Shown here in pieces: positions 56,058-63,695 of a stretch of 64,000 bases of DNA; the first letter of the stretch is position 1; each line of letters starts with the position of its first letter. The position numbers and the translations under genes were made by a program. The DNA comes from Hydractinia symbiolongicarpus. Lineage: Eukaryota > Cnidaria > Hydrozoa > Anthoathecata > Hydractiniidae. Where the stretch lies: the NCBI RefSeq assembly GCF_029227915.1, contig NC_079887.1:27341650-27405649 (forward strand), in the 5' to 3' direction. The notes below the pieces were generated by a model, which had not been told where the DNA came from, did no database searches, and saw only the letters and a program-made list of their open reading frames with translations.

Positions 56058-58488
56058 GGCAGTAAACTCATTTCCCGAACAATTTTTTAAATTACTTTTT
56101 CACCACTAAAACGCATGAGACTTTTAGTTTTTAAAAATGTTTTCATTTTTGATGAAACGCTAAATAAAAGAAGTTTAATTGCCGGCAAACGAAAACCTGC
56201 GATTTCCCATAAATCCTGGACTCGGCCCGTATAGTCAAAAGTATACAAAGAAAGTACCCAGGGAGTAAACTCATTTCCCAAACGATTTTTTAAATTATAA
56301 TTTCACCACTAAAACGCATGAGACTTGTAGTTTTCAAGAATGTTTTCATTTTTGATGAGACGCTGAATAAAAGCAGTTTAATCGCCGGCAAACGAAAACG
56401 TGCGAATTCGCGTAAATCCCGGGCTTGGCACGTATAGTCGAATGTATACAAAGAAAGTACCCTGAGAGTAAACTCATTTCCAGAACGATTTTTTAAATTA
56501 TTTTTTCCCCACTAAAACGCATAAGACTTGTAGTTTTTAAAAATGTTTTCATTTTTGATGAGACGCTGAATAAAAGAAGTTTAATCGCCGGCAAACGAAA
56601 ACCCGCGATTTCCCGTAATTCCCGGCTTGGCCCGTATAGTCAAAAGTATACAAAGAAAGTACCCAGGGAGTAAACGCATTTCCCGAACGATTTTTTAAAT
56701 TATTTTTTCACCACTAAAACGCATGAGACTTGTAGTTTTTAAAAATGTTTTCATTTTTGATGAGACGCTGAATAAAAGCAGTTTAATCGCCGGCAAACGA
56801 AAACCTGCGATTTCCCTAAATCCCGGACTCGGCCCGTATAGTCAAAAGTATACAAAGAAAGTACCCAGGGAGTAAACTCATTTCCAGAACGATTTTTTAA
56901 ATTATTTTTTCACCACTAAAACGCATAAGACTTGTAGTTTTTAAAAATGTTTTCACTTTTGATGAGACGTTGAATAAAAGAAGTTTAATCGCCGGCAAAC
57001 GAAAACCCGCGATTTCCCGTAAATCCCGGGCTTGGCCCGTATAGTCAAAAGTATACAAAGAAAGTACCCAGGAGTAAACTCATTTCCCGAACAATTTTTT
57101 ATATTATTTTTTTACCACTAAACGCATGAGACATGTAGTTTTCAAAAATATTTTCATATTTGATGGGACGCTGAATAAAAGAAGTTTAATTGCCGGCAAA
57201 CGAAAATCCGCGATTTCCCGTAAATCCCGGACTCGGCCCGCATAGTCAAAAGTATACAAAGAAAGTACCCAGGGAGTAAACTCATTTCCCGAACGATTTT
57301 TTAAATTATTTTTTTACCACTAAAACGCATGAGACTTGTAGTTTTCAAAAATGTTTTCATTTTTGATGAGACCCTTAATGAAAGAGGTTTAATCGCCGGC
57401 AAACGAAATCCCGCGTTTTCCCGTAAATCCGGGGCTTGGCCCGTATAGTCGAATGTATACAAAGAAGGTACCCAGGGAGTAAACTCATTTCCCGAACGAT
57501 TTTTTAAATTTTTTTTTCACCACTAAAACGCATGAGACTTGTAGTTTTCAAAAATGTTTTTATTTTTGATGAGACGCTTAATGAAAGAGGTTTAATCGCC
57601 GGAAAACGAAAACCCGCGATTTCCCGTAAATCACGGGCTTGGCCCGTATAGTCGAATGTATACAAAGAAAGTATCCTGTGAGTAAACTCATTTCCAGAAC
57701 GATTTTTTAAATTATTTTTTCACCACTAAAACGCATCAGACTTGTAGTTTTTAAAAATGTTTTCATTTTTGATGAGACGCTGAATAAAAGAAGTTTAATC
57801 GCCGGCAAACGAAAACCCGCGATTTACCGTAATATCTGGCTTGGCCCGTATAGTCAAAAGTATACAAAGAAAGTACCCAGGGAGTAAACTTATTTCCCGA
57901 ACGATTTTTTAAATTATTTTTTCACCACTAAAACGCATGAGACTTGTAGTTTTCAAAAATGTTTTCATTTTTGATGAGACGCTGAATAAAAGAAGTTTAA
58001 TCGCCGGCAAACGAAAACCAGTGACTTCCCGTAAATCCCGGGCTTGGCCCGTATAGTCAAAAGTATACAAAGAAAGTACCCAGGGAGTAAACTCATTTCC
58101 CGAACGATTTTTTAAATTATTTTTTCACCACTAAAACGCATGAGACTTGTAGTTTTCAAAAATGTTTTCATTTTTGATGGGACGCTGAATAAAAGAAGTT
58201 TAATTGCCGGCAAACGAAAATCCGCGATTTCCCGTAAATCCCGGACTCGGTCCGTATAGTCAAAAGTATACAAAGAAAGTACCCAGGGAGTAAACTCATT
58301 TCCCGAACGATTTTTTAAATTATTTTTTCACCACTAAAACGCATGAGACTTGTAGTTTTCAAAAATGTTTTCATTTTTGATGAGACGCTTAATGAAAGAG
58401 GTTTAATCGCCAGCAAAAGAAATCCCGCGTTTTCCCGTAAATCCGGGGCTTGGCCCGTATAGTCGAATGTATACAAAGAAAGTACCCA
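56058..58488 (+). repeat. Satellite higher-order repeat of 12 monomers, second family, copy 2
   Basis: Tandem neighbour of the preceding unit with the same variant order. Differences are point changes, such as 'cccataaatcctgg' near 56,206, 'gagacatgtag' near 57,129 and 'taccgtaatatctgg' near 57,826. The next monomer (58,489) has 'cccagggag', not 'cccaggcag', so the pattern stops here. No gene seen. Confidence 0.88.
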
Positions 58489-59296
58489 GGGAGTAAACTC
58501 ATTTCCCGAACGATTTTTTAAATTTTTTTTTCACCACTAAAACGCATGAGACTTGTAGTTTTCAAAAATGTTTTTATTTTTGATGAGACGCTTAATGAAA
58601 GAAGTTTAATCGCCGGCAAACGAAAACCCGCGATTTCCCGTAAATCCCGCGCTTGGCCCGTATAGTCAAAAGTATACAAAGAAAGTACCCAGGGAGTAAA
58701 CTCATTTCCCGAACGATTTTTTAAATTTTTTTTTCACCACCAAAACGCATGAGACTTGTAGTTTTCAAAAATGTTTTTATTTTTGATGAGACGCTTAATG
58801 AAAGAGGTTTAATCGCCGGAAAACGAAAACCCGCGATTTCCCGTAAATCCCGGGCTTGGCCCGTATAGTCGAATGTATACAAAGAAAGTATCCTGTGAGT
58901 AAACTCATTTCCAGAACGATTTTTTAAATTATTTTTTCACCACTAAAACGCATCAGACTTGTAGTTTTTAAAAATGTTTTCATTTTTGATGAGACGCTGA
59001 ATAAAAGAAGTTTAATCGCCGGCAAACGAAAACCAGTGACTTCCCGTAAATCCCGGGGTTGGCCCGTATAGTCAAAAGTATACAAAGAAAGTACCCAGGG
59101 AGTAAACTCATTTCCCGAACGATTTTTTAAATTATTTTTTCACCACTAAAACGCATGAGACTTGTAGTTTTCAAAAATGTTTTCATTTTTGATGGGACGC
59201 TGAATAAAAGAAGTTTAATTGCCGGCAAACGAAAATCCGCGATTTCCCGTAAATCCCGGACTCGGTCCGTATAGTCAAAAGTATACAAAGAAAGTA
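58489..59296 (+). repeat. Satellite block: four ordinary monomers
   Basis: Monomers of the 'gcttaatgaaag' and 'aaccagtgacttcccg' types, joining the 12-monomer units to the region with fused dimers. No gene seen. Confidence 0.75.
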
Positions 59297-59598
59297 CCCA
59301 GGGAGTAAACTCATTTCCCGAACGATTTTTTAAATTATTTTTTCACCACTAAAACGCATGAGACTTGTAGTTTTCAAAGATGTTTTCATTTTTGATGAGA
59401 CGCTGAATAAAATCGCCGGCAAACGAAAACCCGCGACTTCCCGTAAATCCCGGGCTTGGCCCGTAGTAGTTTTCAAGAATGTTTTCATTTTTGATGAGAC
59501 GCTGAATAAAAGCAGTTTAATCGCCGGCAAACGAAAACCCTCGATTTCCCGTAAATCCCGGGCTTGGCACGTATAGTCGAATGTATACAAAGAAAGTA
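59297..59598 (+). repeat. Fused satellite dimer (302 bp) with two internal deletions, copy 1
   Basis: Two monomers occupy 302 bp instead of about 405. The first lacks 9 bp, so 'gctgaataaaagaagtttaatcgcc' becomes 'gctgaataaaatcgcc' near 59,403. Then about 94 bp are missing across the monomer boundary, so 'ggcccgta' is joined directly to 'gtagttttcaag' of the next monomer near 59,463. The short 'gta/tag' match at the join suggests a microhomology deletion. Both deletions are shared by all five fused dimers, so they have one origin. Confidence 0.93.
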
Positions 59599-60003
59599 CC
59601 CTGAGAGTAAACTCATTTCCAGAACGATTTTTTAAATTATTTTTTCACCACTAAAACGCATAAGACTTGTAGTTTTTAAAAATGTTTTCATTTTTGATGA
59701 GACGCTGAATAAAAGAAGTTTAATCGCCGGCAAACGAAAACCCGCGATTTCCCGTAAATCCCGGCTTGGCCCGTATAGTCAAAAGTATACAAAGAAAGTA
59801 CCCGGGGAGTAAACTCATTTCCCGAACGATTTTTTAAATTATTTTTTCACCACTAAAACGCATGAGACTTGTAGTTTTCAAAAATGTTTTCATTTTTGAT
59901 GAGACGCTGAATAAAAGAAGTTTAATCGCCGGCAAACGAAAACCAGCGACTTCCCGTAAATCCCGGGCTTGGCCCGTATAGTCAAAAGTATACAAAGAAA
60001 GTA

Positions 60004-60304
60004 CCCAGGGAGTAAACTCATTTCCCGAACGATTTTTTATATTATTTTTTTACCACTAAACGCATGAGACTTGTAGTTTTCAAAAATGTTTTCATTTTTG
60101 ATGAGACGCTAAATAAAATCGCCGGCAAACGAAAACCCGCGACTTCCCGTAAATCCTGGGCTTGGCCCGTAGTAGTTTTCAAGAATGTTTTCATTTTTGA
60201 TGAGACGCTGAATAAAAGCAGTTTAATCGCCGGCAAACGAAAATCCGCGATTTCCCGTAAATTCCGGACTCGGCCCGTATAGTCAAAAGTATACAAAGAA
60301 AGTA
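60004..60304 (+). repeat. Fused satellite dimer (301 bp), copy 2
   Basis: Same two deletions; the join 'cccgtagtagtttt' is near 60,169. The first half starts with the 'tatattattttttta'/'ccactaaacg' subtype and has 'gctaaataaaatcgcc'. It is followed immediately by another fused dimer. Confidence 0.92.
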
Positions 60305-60606
60305 CCCAGGGAGTAAACTCATTTCCCGAACGATTTTTTAAATGATTTTTTCACCACTAAAACGCATGAGACTTGTAGTTTTCAAAAATGTTTTCATTTT
60401 TGATAAGACGCTGAATAAAATCGCCGGCAAACGAAAACCCGCGACTTCCCGTAAATCCCGGGCTTGGCCCGTAGTAGTTTTCAAGAATGTTTTCATTTTT
60501 GATGAGACGCTGAATAAAAGCAGTTTAATCGCCGGCAAACGAAAACCCGCGATTTCCCGTAAATCCCGGGCTTGGCACGTATAGTCGAATGTATACAAAG
60601 AAAGTA
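60305..60606 (+). repeat. Fused satellite dimer (302 bp), copy 3
   Basis: Same deletions; the join is at 60,471. Its internal details ('gcagtttaatcgcc', 'ttggcacgtatag') match copy 1, supporting a 1,008-bp higher-order unit. Confidence 0.92.
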
Positions 60607-61011
60607 CCCTGAGAGTAAACTCATTTCCAGAACGATTTTTTAAATTATTTTTTCACCACTAAAACGCATAAGACTTGTAGTTTTTAAAAATGTTTTCATT
60701 TTTGATGAGACGCTGAATAAAAGAAGTTTAATCGCCGGCAAACGAAAACCCGCGATTTCCCGTAAATCCCGGCTTGGCCCGTATAGTCAAAAGTATACAA
60801 AGAAAGTACCCGGGGAGTAAACTCATCTCCCGAATGATTTTTTAAATTATTTTTTCACCACTAAAACGCATGAGACTTGTAGTTTTCAAAAATGTTTTCA
60901 TTTTTGATGAGACGCTGAATAAAAGAAGTTTAATCGCCGGCAAACGAAAACCAGCGACTTCCCGTAAATCCCGGGCTTGTCCCGTATAGTCAAAAGTATA
61001 CAAAGAAAGTA

Positions 61012-61312
61012 CCCAGGGAGTAAACTCATTTCCCGAACGATTTTTTATATTATTTTTTTACCACTAAACGCATGAGACTTGTAGTTTTCAAAAATGTTTT
61101 CATTTTTGATGAGACGCTAAATAAAATCGCCGGCAAACGAAAACCCGCGACTTCCCGTAAATCCCGGGCTTGGCCCGTAGTAGTTTTCAAGAATGTTTTA
61201 ATTTTTGATGAGACGCTTAATGAAAGAGGTTTATTCACCGGCAAACGAAATCCCGCGTTTTCCCGTAAATCCGGGGCTTGGCCCGTATAGTCGAATGTAT
61301 ACAAAGAAAGTA
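61012..61312 (+). repeat. Fused satellite dimer (301 bp), copy 4 (chimeric second half)
   Basis: Same deletions; the join is at 61,177. The first half matches copy 2 ('gctaaataaaatcgcc'). The second half is of the 'gcttaatgaaagagg'/'cccgcgttttcccg' variant, not 'gctgaataaaagcag', so a conversion or crossover exchanged its right part. Confidence 0.91.
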
Positions 61313-62122
61313 CCCAGGGAGTAAACTCATTTCCCGAACGATTTTTTAATTTCTTTTTTCACCTTTAAAACGCATGAGACTTGTAGTTTTCAAAAATGTT
61401 TTTATTTTTGATGAGACGCTTAATGAAAGAGGTTTAATCGCCGGAAAACGAAAACCCGCGATTTCCCGTAAATCCCGGGTTTGGCCGGTATAGTCGAATC
61501 TATACAAAGAAAGTATCCTGTGAGTAAACTCGTTTCCAGAACGATTTTTTAAATTAATTTTTCACCATTAAAACGCATCAGACTTGTAGTTTTTAAAAAT
61601 GTTTTCATTTTTGATGAGACGCTGAATAAAAGAAGTTTAATCGCCGGCAAACGAAAACCCGCGATTTCCCGTAAATTCCGGCTTGGCCCGTATAGTCAAA
61701 GGTATACAAAGAAAGTACCCAGGGAGTAAACTCGTTTCCCGAACGATTTTTTATATTATTTTTTTACCACTAAACGCATGAGACTTGTAGTTTTCAAAAA
61801 TATTTTCATATTTGATGGGACGCTGAATAAAAGAAGTTTAATCGCCGGCAAACGAAAATCCGCGATTTCCCGTAAATTCCGGACTCGGCCCGTATAGTCA
61901 AAAGTATACAAAGAAAGTACCCAGGGAGTAAACTCATTTCCCGAACGATTTTTTAAATTATTTTTTCACCACTAAAACGCATGAGACTTGTAGTTTTCAA
62001 AAATGTTTTCATTTTTGATGAGACGCTGAATAAAAGAAGTTTAATCGCCGGCAAACGAAAACCCGCGATTTCCCGTAAATCCCGGACTTGGCCCGTATAG
62101 TCAAAAGTATACAAAGAAAGTA
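61313..62122 (+). repeat. Satellite block: four ordinary, slightly diverged monomers
   Basis: Normal length, with more private changes than the interior of the array: 'cacctttaaaacg' near 61,360, 'gggtttggccggtatag' near 61,480, 'actcgtttcc' near 61,530 and 61,730. Greater divergence is expected near the edge of a satellite array. No gene seen. Confidence 0.75.
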
Positions 62123-62424
62123 CCCAGGGAGTAAACTCATTTCCCGAACGATTTTTTAAATTATTTTTTCACCACTAAAACGCATGAGACTTGTAGTTTT
62201 CAAAAATGTTTTCATTTTTGATGAGACGCTGAATAAAATCGCCGGCAAACGAAAACCCGCGACTTCCCGTAAATCCCGGGCTTGGCCCGTAGTAGTTTTC
62301 AAGAATGTTTTCATTTTTGATGAGACGCTGAATAAAAGCAGTTTAATCGCCGGCAAACGAAAACCCGCGATTTCCCGTAAATCCCGGGCTTGGCACGTAT
62401 AGTCGAATGTATACAAAGAAAGTA
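62123..62424 (+). repeat. Fused satellite dimer (302 bp), copy 5
   Basis: Same deletions; the join is at 62,289. It matches copies 1 and 3 in both halves. It is followed only by the final, broken monomer. Confidence 0.92.
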
Positions 62425-62556
62425 CCCAGGGAGTAAACTCATTTCCCGAACGATTTTTTAAATTCTTTTTTCACCACTAAAACGCATGAGACTTGTAGTT
62501 TTCAAAAATGTTTTTATTTTTGATGAGACGCTTAATAAAAGAGGTTTAATCGCCAG
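62425..62556 (+). repeat. Terminal satellite monomer, truncated at the retroelement junction
   Basis: It begins with 'cccagggagtaaactc' and follows the monomer for about 130 bp to 'gaggtttaatcgcc' (62,541-62,554). The expected 'ggcaaacgaaa' is then replaced by 'agtgttagag'. Some monomers read 'cgccagc', so the exact breakpoint lies between 62,554 and 62,556. The remaining ~72 bp of the monomer are absent from the window. Confidence 0.9.
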
Positions 62557-62576
62557 TGTTAGAGTTGATGTACATA

Positions 62577-62603
62577 CATTGAGTGGCGTAGTCGGTTAGC
62601 GCG
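62577..62603 (+). promoter_or_regulatory. tRNA-like 5' half with Pol III A-box, in the leader of the retroelement
   Basis: The segment 'tggcgtagtcgg' (62,584-62,595) fits the A-box consensus TRGYNNARNNGG exactly. Numbered as a tRNA with T8 at 62,584, positions 10-13 (GCGT) pair with 22-25 (GCGC) as G-C, C-G, G-C and T-G. The loop carries A14, G18-G19 and A21, which makes a textbook D arm. The anticodon stem does not form, and no B box ('GGTTCGANTCC') follows, so this is not a tRNA gene. tRNA-derived SINE heads look the same, so a SINE-type or tRNA-derived promoter piece captured by the LINE is a reasonable guess. No Pol III activity is shown. Confidence 0.6.
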
Positions 62604-62612
62604 TCGTACAGC

Positions 62613-63695
62613 ATGGAAAATTTAACTAATACACCAATTGTAGAATTCATTGATACACCACTTCGTAAAATTAGCTCGACTTCAGATATTCCTATAATTC
62701 TTGAAAGAAATGGAGTTAAAGAAAGTGATGAATCGTTTATAGACCGCATGTATTCAAACATCAACTTACAAAAAATGAAAGGTGAGCTAATACACGATCT
62801 TAAAAACTACCTTGATGAATGTGTTAAAAATGTTGCTCTGTCAAACCGTCACGTTTCTACCGAATGGGATAGTAATAAAATGTTTAGTGTGTTGGAGGAA
62901 AGGATTTTATTTTTGGAAAAGGAAGTAAATGCCAAAAATGAAATGATACAAATGTTATTAGCGACGAAATCATCAACGCGTGACGACATACTACATAACT
63001 CTCATAGCTTCAACAAATTAAAATCTTGCGAAACAAACGAGAATTTTACAATTCCCAAGGACACCGTTAAGGCAAAAATCATTAAACAGAGTTCCTTTAT
63101 TCACGCAAATCGCTTTGAAAACTTGCCCATTGAAGAAATAATGGATGATGTAAATAGTGTTGCCAACGAAGTGCCGCATAAAACGCCGCGAAGGAGATCT
63201 GACAAAAAATCTAAAGTTACGCAAATAATTGGAGACTCGATTGTAAAAGAAGTGAAGGGCTGGAAACTTTCTTCAAACGAGAACAAGATTATAGTGAAAT
63301 CCTTCTCTGGAGCCACGACTAAATGCATGGAAAGTTACGCAATACCAACTACGAACATGTCTCCCGATAACATTATTATTCATTGTGGCACTAACGATCT
63401 TAATAGAATCGAAACCGATCAAATTGCTCAAAACATAGTAAAATTGGCTATTAAATTGAAATCTGGTGAAAATAATGTAATGATATCGGGCATAATTCAA
63501 CGAAAAGACAGACTAAATGAAAAGGTGATGGCAGTCAACAAATCTCTCGCTCATCTTTGCGAACAAAGAAACATCGGCTTTATCAATAATGATAATATAA
63601 ACCCCGACTTGCATTTGAATAGAAGTCGCCTTCACCTAAATATGAAAGGGACTTCAATATTGTCTCGGAACTTTCTACAGGTGATTGAGGATTGA
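62613..63695 (+). CDS. Retrotransposon ORF1 protein with C-terminal SGNH/GDSL-type esterase domain
   Basis: The ORF has 360 codons. The ATG at 62,613 is in good initiation context (A at -3, G at +4). Residues 1-85 have no motif I recognise. Residues ~88-118 form a probable coiled coil (L94, I98, L101, V105, I112, L115), typical for LINE ORF1 multimerisation. A basic patch TPRRRSDKKSK lies at 191-201. The SGNH domain spans ~202-357: block I GDS (207-209, nucleophile S209), block II G233 in SFSGATT, block III GTND (259-262, N261), and block V LHLN with H341. The usual D of DxxH is S338, so the triad may be a Ser-His dyad. No zinc knuckle or RRM is seen. Esterase-type ORF1 proteins are known in CR1/L2-like LINEs and are thought to help the ribonucleoprotein particle bind lipid or membrane; that role is inferred here. 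The frame has no internal stop, so the copy may be young. It ends at a TGA with the endonuclease frame following in phase. Confidence 0.85.
   Translation: MENLTNTPIVEFIDTPLRKISSTSDIPIILERNGVKESDESFIDRMYSNINLQKMKGELIHDLKNYLDECVKNVALSNRHVSTEWDSNKMFSVLEERILFLEKEVNAKNEMIQMLLATKSSTRDDILHNSHSFNKLKSCETNENFTIPKDTVKAKIIKQSSFIHANRFENLPIEEIMDDVNSVANEVPHKTPRRRSDKKSKVTQIIGDSIVKEVKGWKLSSNENKIIVKSFSGATTKCMESYAIPTTNMSPDNIIIHCGTNDLNRIETDQIAQNIVKLAIKLKSGENNVMISGIIQRKDRLNEKVMAVNKSLAHLCEQRNIGFINNDNINPDLHLNRSRLHLNMKGTSILSRNFLQVIED
63693..63695 (+). other. Single in-frame TGA between ORF1 and the endonuclease ORF
   Basis: The stop at 63,693 is followed by C (TGA-C, a context known to be leaky). The same frame then stays open for all remaining 305 bases and encodes the endonuclease start. 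The two ORFs are thus in phase, divided by one codon. Possible readings are stop readthrough, re-initiation at the ATG at 63,795, or a point mutation in a once-fused ORF. Confidence 0.7.

Larger units (their letters stand above)
59297..61312 (+). repeat. 1,008-bp higher-order repeat (fused dimer + 2 monomers + fused dimer), two tandem copies
   Basis: Copies are 59,297-60,304 and 60,305-61,312. Joins at 59,463, 60,169, 60,471 and 61,177 give the alternating spacing 706, 302, 706 bp. The two ordinary monomers between the dimers share 'ccctgagag', 'cccggggag' and 'aaccagcgacttcccg' in both copies. Confidence 0.87.
1..62556 (+). repeat. Satellite DNA array, ~202-203 bp monomer, ~308 head-to-tail copies
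   Basis: A direct repeat is visible throughout, with successive copies of the start 'ccc(ag/tg)ggagtaaactc' or 'ccctgtgagtaaactc' at 1, 203, 406, 609, 810 and so on. All copies have the same orientation and I saw no inversion. A typical 203-bp monomer has 77 G+C (38%) and 12 CpG. Its order is: the start motif; 'atttcccgaacg'; a T-rich stretch; 'ccactaaaacgcatgag'; 'cttgtagttttcaaaaatg'; 'tttttgatgagacgctgaat'; 'aagtttaatcgccggc'; a C-tract-rich segment; then 'agtatacaaagaaagta'. Variants recur at fixed positions: cccgaacg/ccagaacg/cccaaacg; gcatgag/gcatcag/gcataag/gcacgag/cccatgag; gctgaataaaagaag/gctgaataaaagcag/gcttaatgaaagagg; and acccgcgattt/tcccgcgtttt. The variants are shuffled into mosaics, as expected from unequal crossing-over and gene conversion. 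No gene, RNA or transposon was seen inside the array. I do not recognise the satellite family by name. Confidence 0.98.

Noticed and set aside
642-62416. Dozens of 60-121-codon open frames on both strands of the satellite, many almost identical
   Set aside because: They arise because the monomer happens to lack stops over ~190 bp in one frame on each strand. The ~202-203 bp monomer length shifts frame each turn, start and stop positions vary with point variants, and no domain or signal is recognisable. The repeated peptides are by-products of the repeat.
1-62556. CRISPR-like array
   Set aside because: Repeats are contiguous ~202-bp units without unique spacers, the array is tens of kilobases long, and the adjoining LINE is from an animal genome.
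1-62556. CENP-B box in the satellite
   Set aside because: I looked on both strands for the core TTCG-N4-A-N2-CGGG. The nearest segments, around 'gttcgggaaat' and 'ttcgtttgccgg' on the - strand, do not fit the core spacing.
1-62556. Interstitial telomere or simple-sequence repeat
   Set aside because: No TTAGGG-like or other short tandem motif was seen; T-runs and A-runs are fixed parts of the monomer.
62520-62556. Target-site duplication of the LINE
   Set aside because: The 3' end of the element is outside the window, so a duplication cannot be tested.
62577-62650. A complete tRNA gene or full SINE
   Set aside because: Only acceptor-to-D-arm features fit. There is no pairing anticodon stem, no T arm or B box, and coding sequence of ORF1 begins at 62,613.
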